This document shows, in pieces, positions 5,871-8,156 of a DNA stretch of 8,156 nt. How positions within the stretch are numbered: the stretch's first letter is position 1; each line of letters opens with the position of its first letter. The position numbers were made by a program, and so were the translations under genes. Source of the DNA: Phycisphaerae bacterium (GTDB taxonomy: Bacteria > Planctomycetota > Phycisphaerae > Sedimentisphaerales > Anaerobacaceae); contig JAUWBX010000055.1 in assembly GCA_030609625.1 (NCBI GenBank), positions 1 through 8,156 on the forward strand, written 5' to 3'. The notes under the pieces were generated by a model that saw only the letters and a program-made list of their open reading frames with translations, was not told the origin of the DNA and did no database searches.

Positions 5871-5947
5871 GTGTAAAGTGCCTAAAGTGTAAAGTGCCTA
5901 AAGTTGTAGAGTGTTTTTTAACTTTAGCTCACTTTAGCTCATTTTAG
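5871..5947 (+). repeat. Short tandem repeats with inverted partners, ssb-rpsR spacer
   Basis: GTGTAAAGTGCCTAAA is repeated perfectly in tandem (5871-5886 and 5887-5902). Downstream, ACTTTAGCTC is repeated twice (5921-5940) and starts a degenerate third copy. The two sets are partly complementary: CTAAAGTT (5898-5905) pairs with AACTTTAG (5920-5927) around a 14-base loop that ends in six T. The sequence could form a weak hairpin or be a simple-repeat relic. It separates ssb from the rpsR ribosome binding site by 107 bases in total. Confidence 0.65.
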
Positions 5948-5973
5948 TTATAGTCAACTGATAGAGGTAAAAG

Positions 5974-6291
5974 ATGGCAAGAAGAACTAACACAAGAAGT
6001 GATACAAGAAGCGACACAAGAAGTGATACAAGAAGAAGCGATACAAAAAGAGGTAATAACAGAAGAAAATCAGGCTTTGCAGGAGCCCGCGAACAGACAC
6101 AATGCCGTTTTTGCAGAAGAGGCATAAAGTACGTTGATTACAAAGATATTGGGACACTGCAAAAACTTCTGACCAATCGCGGCAAAATATACTCACGTAA
6201 GCGCAGCGGCAATTGCGCCGGGTGTCAAAGAAAAGCGAAAAAGGCAATCAAGCGTGCCAGGCACATGGCGTTACTACCGTTTACCGTTTGA
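5974..6291 (+). CDS. rpsR: 30S ribosomal protein bS18, four-cysteine form with basic repeat tail
   Basis: bS18 binds bS6 and 16S rRNA on the 30S platform. The core runs from about residue 40 to 105: CRFCRRG (44-50), VDYKDIGTLQKLL (54-66), GKIYSRKRSGNCAGC (70-84), and the C-terminal KAIKRARHMALLPF (90-103), which is highly typical. Two CxxC pairs (C44/C47 and C81/C84) mark the zinc-binding 'C+' form known for this family. The first 39 residues are an unusual basic extension with four RSDT units, so the protein has 105 residues where E. coli has about 75. The Shine-Dalgarno AGAGGT (5963-5968) lies 5 bases before the ATG, which supports including the extension. rplI starts 20 bases after the stop. 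Confidence 0.94.
   Translation: MARRTNTRSDTRSDTRSDTRRSDTKRGNNRRKSGFAGAREQTQCRFCRRGIKYVDYKDIGTLQKLLTNRGKIYSRKRSGNCAGCQRKAKKAIKRARHMALLPFTV
5995..6045 (+). repeat. 12-bp microsatellite encoding RSDT repeats in rpsR
   Basis: Units AGAAGTGATACA or AGAAGCGACACA occupy 5995-6006, 6007-6018 and 6019-6030. After one extra AGA codon, a fourth unit lies at 6034-6045. The unit length is a multiple of three, so copy number can change without a frameshift. Synonymous differences between copies (AGT/AGC, GAT/GAC) suggest the repeat is kept at the protein level. Confidence 0.85.
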
Positions 6292-6310
6292 AATGTACAA
6301 GGGGACAAAA

Positions 6311-6799
6311 ATGTCGAACAGGATGAAGGTTTTACTTTGTGAGGACGTTGAGAAACTTGGCTGGCTTGGAGACGTTGTTGAAGTCAGCGTCGGATATGCG
6401 AGAAATTATTTGCTGCCGCAAGGTATAGGGAAGGTTGCGACCGAGGTCAGTATAAAAGCAATAGCGGAGGAAAAGGCCAAGCGTGCAGAGCAACGGATAC
6501 AGGACAGCAAACGACTCGAAAATGCAGCCAAGGCGGTAGAAGGAGCAGAGGCTGTTGTGGCTGCCAAAGTCAACGAGCAGGGACATTTGTTTGGCTCAAT
6601 TACCGAACGGCAGATAGCGGCCAACCTGCGAGAACAGGGATTTGAAGTTGCCGACGAGATTGTGCAACTGCCAGAACATATAAAACAGGTCGGGACGCAT
6701 GCCGTGACGCTTAAGTTCGCTGATGACGTGACTGTTACCGTTAACGTTGTAGTTGTGCCCGAACAGCAGGAAAAAGCTCCGGAAACAGATGAGAGTTAG
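6311..6799 (+). CDS. rplI: 50S ribosomal protein bL9
   Basis: bL9 binds 23S rRNA near the base of the L1 stalk and reaches out from the 50S surface, helping frame maintenance. I placed the start at the ATG at 6311, which has AAGGGGAC (6299-6306) just upstream and follows the rpsR stop; an ORF extension back to 6254 would overlap rpsR and add non-family residues. An ATG at 6323 (MKVLLCED) is also possible. The N domain spans residues 5 to about 45 (VLLCEDVEKLGWLGDVVEV, 7-25; GYARNYLLPQGIG, 28-40). A long charged connecting helix (46-80) leads to the C domain, with GHLFGSIT at 91-98. A short acidic tail ends the 162 residues. Its TAG stop overlaps the stop of the opposing barrel gene. Confidence 0.94.
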   Translation: MSNRMKVLLCEDVEKLGWLGDVVEVSVGYARNYLLPQGIGKVATEVSIKAIAEEKAKRAEQRIQDSKRLENAAKAVEGAEAVVAAKVNEQGHLFGSITERQIAANLREQGFEVADEIVQLPEHIKQVGTHAVTLKFADDVTVTVNVVVVPEQQEKAPETDES

Positions 6800-7998
6800 A
6801 AACTGTAACGCAGGCCTACGTACACATTTGTATTATTCTGGAACTGCCCGAAAAACGTGTGAGGATAGTCTCCCCAGAATACATTTGCACCAACTTCCAC
6901 TGCCAGGTTATCGGTAACCTTGTAATTTATATTAGGACGCATATACACATCTTTGTCGGACGGTGAAAAATAGGTAAACAGTGAACATCGCAGATTCTGA
7001 TTCCAGTATAGTTTCGTAATCCTGAACGTTAATAAATGACGGTATTCTTCATCGGCCTTATTGCCGGTAGGCAGTGTTCGTCTATAGTCGCCATAATGTA
7101 ACATTTGTTCGACGTAATACTGCAAACCAACCGTAAAATCAGGGGCGATTTTCGGCAGGTCCTGTTCATAACCTATCAGATAGCGGATTTGGCTATTGTC
7201 GATATAAGGCTCATCGCCGAATTGGTCATCACGAGAGTCGTAGTAGCCCATTTCAATATTACCGATACCTTTGCCAACCTGCCCGCGTGCACTTGCGCCA
7301 TAAACATTGAGTTCGGGGAAAGTGTACTTAAATGTTGAGGTGTCCATACCGGCAGGACTTTTCCAGTATCCCCAATAACCGTATGCCGCAAGCTCACAAC
7401 CTGCAACATTTTTCGATAATCGCAAAGCCCACTCGTCATCATCAAACCAGTCATCCGGTTTGTCGCTGCGAACGATAGAATCGGCCCCCGCTATGCGGCT
7501 GCCGTTCCAGTAAGATATGCGGTCGCCTGTAATGAATCTGTCTGAGTCGAATCTGGGGGTGTAAACCACATCGACGTTGGCCAAATCAGTAAAGAAGCTC
7601 ACCTTGAGGGCATCGGAGGGTGCTTTGAGATACTCAGTATCCCTGCCAATAAAAAATGACTGCCAGTCTTTCGGGAAGAGGTCGTTAATAAACAGAAGAT
7701 CCCCTGTTCCCCAGGTCAAGATCTGTCGACCAAGTTTCAAATCCATAAACTCAAAAGGAGAATACGCAACACTTGCCTCTCTTAAATCCAGAAAACCTTC
7801 ACCTCTTTCTAAATCTACTGAATGGTTCTCGGATACCCAATCATAATACAAATCTGTAGTAACCTCGAAAGTGAATGCTTCCCATATTTTCTGCATTTCG
7901 AGTTGCAGTCTGGTTTCACCTATAGAGGCATCTTTTTCATATTTGTCGTTTCGTAAGCGGTAGCCGCTGCGCACTTCCCAGAATCCTGTTATGTCCAT
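6796..7998 (-). CDS. Outer-membrane beta-barrel protein, porin-like; 5' end interrupted
   Basis: The 400 residues read as alternating amphipathic strands rich in Tyr, Trp, Asp and Gly, ending in GLRYSF; a terminal Phe is the signature recognised by the BAM complex. Near residues 82-115 there is a recognisable block (DLKLGRQILTWGTGD and then NDLFPKDW) like that of DUF1302-type and related porin families, whose barrels carry GRQ..WG after the first strands. The substrate cannot be told. The ORF starts directly at DITGFWEVRSGYR, already inside the barrel, with no signal peptide and no clear ribosome binding site. An open frame continues upstream in the same phase, separated only by one TAG (7999-8001). 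This ORF is therefore probably the body of a larger gene whose start is outside the window. It converges on rplI with overlapping stop codons. Confidence 0.75.
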   Translation of the reverse strand: MDITGFWEVRSGYRLRNDKYEKDASIGETRLQLEMQKIWEAFTFEVTTDLYYDWVSENHSVDLERGEGFLDLREASVAYSPFEFMDLKLGRQILTWGTGDLLFINDLFPKDWQSFFIGRDTEYLKAPSDALKVSFFTDLANVDVVYTPRFDSDRFITGDRISYWNGSRIAGADSIVRSDKPDDWFDDDEWALRLSKNVAGCELAAYGYWGYWKSPAGMDTSTFKYTFPELNVYGASARGQVGKGIGNIEMGYYDSRDDQFGDEPYIDNSQIRYLIGYEQDLPKIAPDFTVGLQYYVEQMLHYGDYRRTLPTGNKADEEYRHLLTFRITKLYWNQNLRCSLFTYFSPSDKDVYMRPNINYKVTDNLAVEVGANVFWGDYPHTFFGQFQNNTNVYVGLRYSF

Positions 7999-8156
7999 CT
8001 AGGGTTCTTTGTCCAGTTTCGTTTCATCTCCTGTCACACCGAGAGATATTTCCGTTTCCAATCCGCTTGGCAGTGATGGTTCGGTGTTAAAATTGTTAGC
8101 GTCAGCAGGTTCAGCCCCTAAGCCACCTGGAAGAGCAGGTTGATTATCCTTACTTT
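7999..8156 (-). pseudogene. Upstream part of the barrel gene, separated by an in-frame TAG
   Basis: In the same frame as the barrel ORF, 51 codons (8154-8002) are open from the window edge to a TAG at 8001-7999, immediately before the ATG at 7998. The translation has two related motifs, ALPGGLG and SLPSGLE, in a Pro/Asp/Asn-rich stretch, then EISLGVTGDETKLD, which looks like a linker or a first strand. The other two minus-strand frames have early stops. I read this as the N-terminal portion of one interrupted gene; the signal peptide would lie outside the window. Possible explanations are a nonsense mutation, a sequencing error or stop-codon readthrough. It could also be the end of a separate upstream gene whose stop touches the next start. 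Confidence 0.5.

Noticed and set aside
5871..5947. CRISPR array
   Set aside because: Repeats are adjacent, 10-16 bases long and without spacers; no cas genes nearby.
6254..6310. Upstream start for rplI adding 19 residues
   Set aside because: It would lie inside rpsR and has no family-like sequence; the ATG at 6311 has AAGGGGAC just upstream.
7105..7846. Plus-strand ORFs opposite the barrel gene
   Set aside because: They are shadows of the minus-strand barrel coding sequence with no family resemblance.

Overview
This window is a chromosomal housekeeping block from a Gram-negative (diderm) bacterium. Reading left to right it holds a gene-poor leader, a tRNA-Gln(UUG), and eight co-directional plus-strand genes in the order glmU, prs, rplY (ctc), pth, rpsF, ssb, rpsR, rplI. 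A minus-strand outer-membrane beta-barrel gene follows and runs off the right edge. The moderate GC content, a zinc-ribbon (four-cysteine) bS18, a long two-domain bL25, extended bS6 and bS18 tails, and an outer-membrane barrel ending in Phe would fit a planctomycete of the Phycisphaerae type. That placement is a best guess from gene order and protein style, not something I could test.

Layout. Positions 1-558 hold no convincing gene. They contain a sigma70-like promoter candidate near 295-323 and a GC-rich patch at 425-502 that folds into consecutive hairpins. tRNA-Gln lies at 559-630. A 128-bp inverted-repeat element at 670-797 is inserted in an ATTGACT heptad array. glmU (883-2172) overlaps prs (2159-3112). 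A 230-bp spacer follows, with a second 122-bp inverted-repeat element and a pair of mutually exclusive hairpins just before the rplY ribosome binding site. rplY (3343-4008) and pth (4032-4607) are close together. A new promoter candidate precedes rpsF (4681-5361, TTG start). ssb (5447-5866), rpsR (5974-6291) and rplI (6311-6799) complete the bS6-SSB-bS18-bL9 cluster, with palindromes or short tandem repeats in each of the two larger gaps.

How the genes work together. GlmU supplies UDP-GlcNAc for peptidoglycan and LPS. Prs makes PRPP for nucleotides. bL25, bS6, bS18 and bL9 are ribosomal proteins, with bS6 and bS18 binding each other on the 30S platform. Pth recycles peptidyl-tRNA, and SSB protects single-stranded DNA. 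This is a classic growth-linked cluster.

The points most worth a second look are: an in-frame TAG separating an upstream coding stretch from the 400-residue barrel ORF at the right edge; the structured GC-rich patch before the tRNA; two MITE-like inverted-repeat elements placed around and inside the operon; complementary charged repeat extensions on the interacting proteins bS6 (acidic) and bS18 (basic); and substitutions in the acetyltransferase site of GlmU. I found no convincing novel multi-gene system here.
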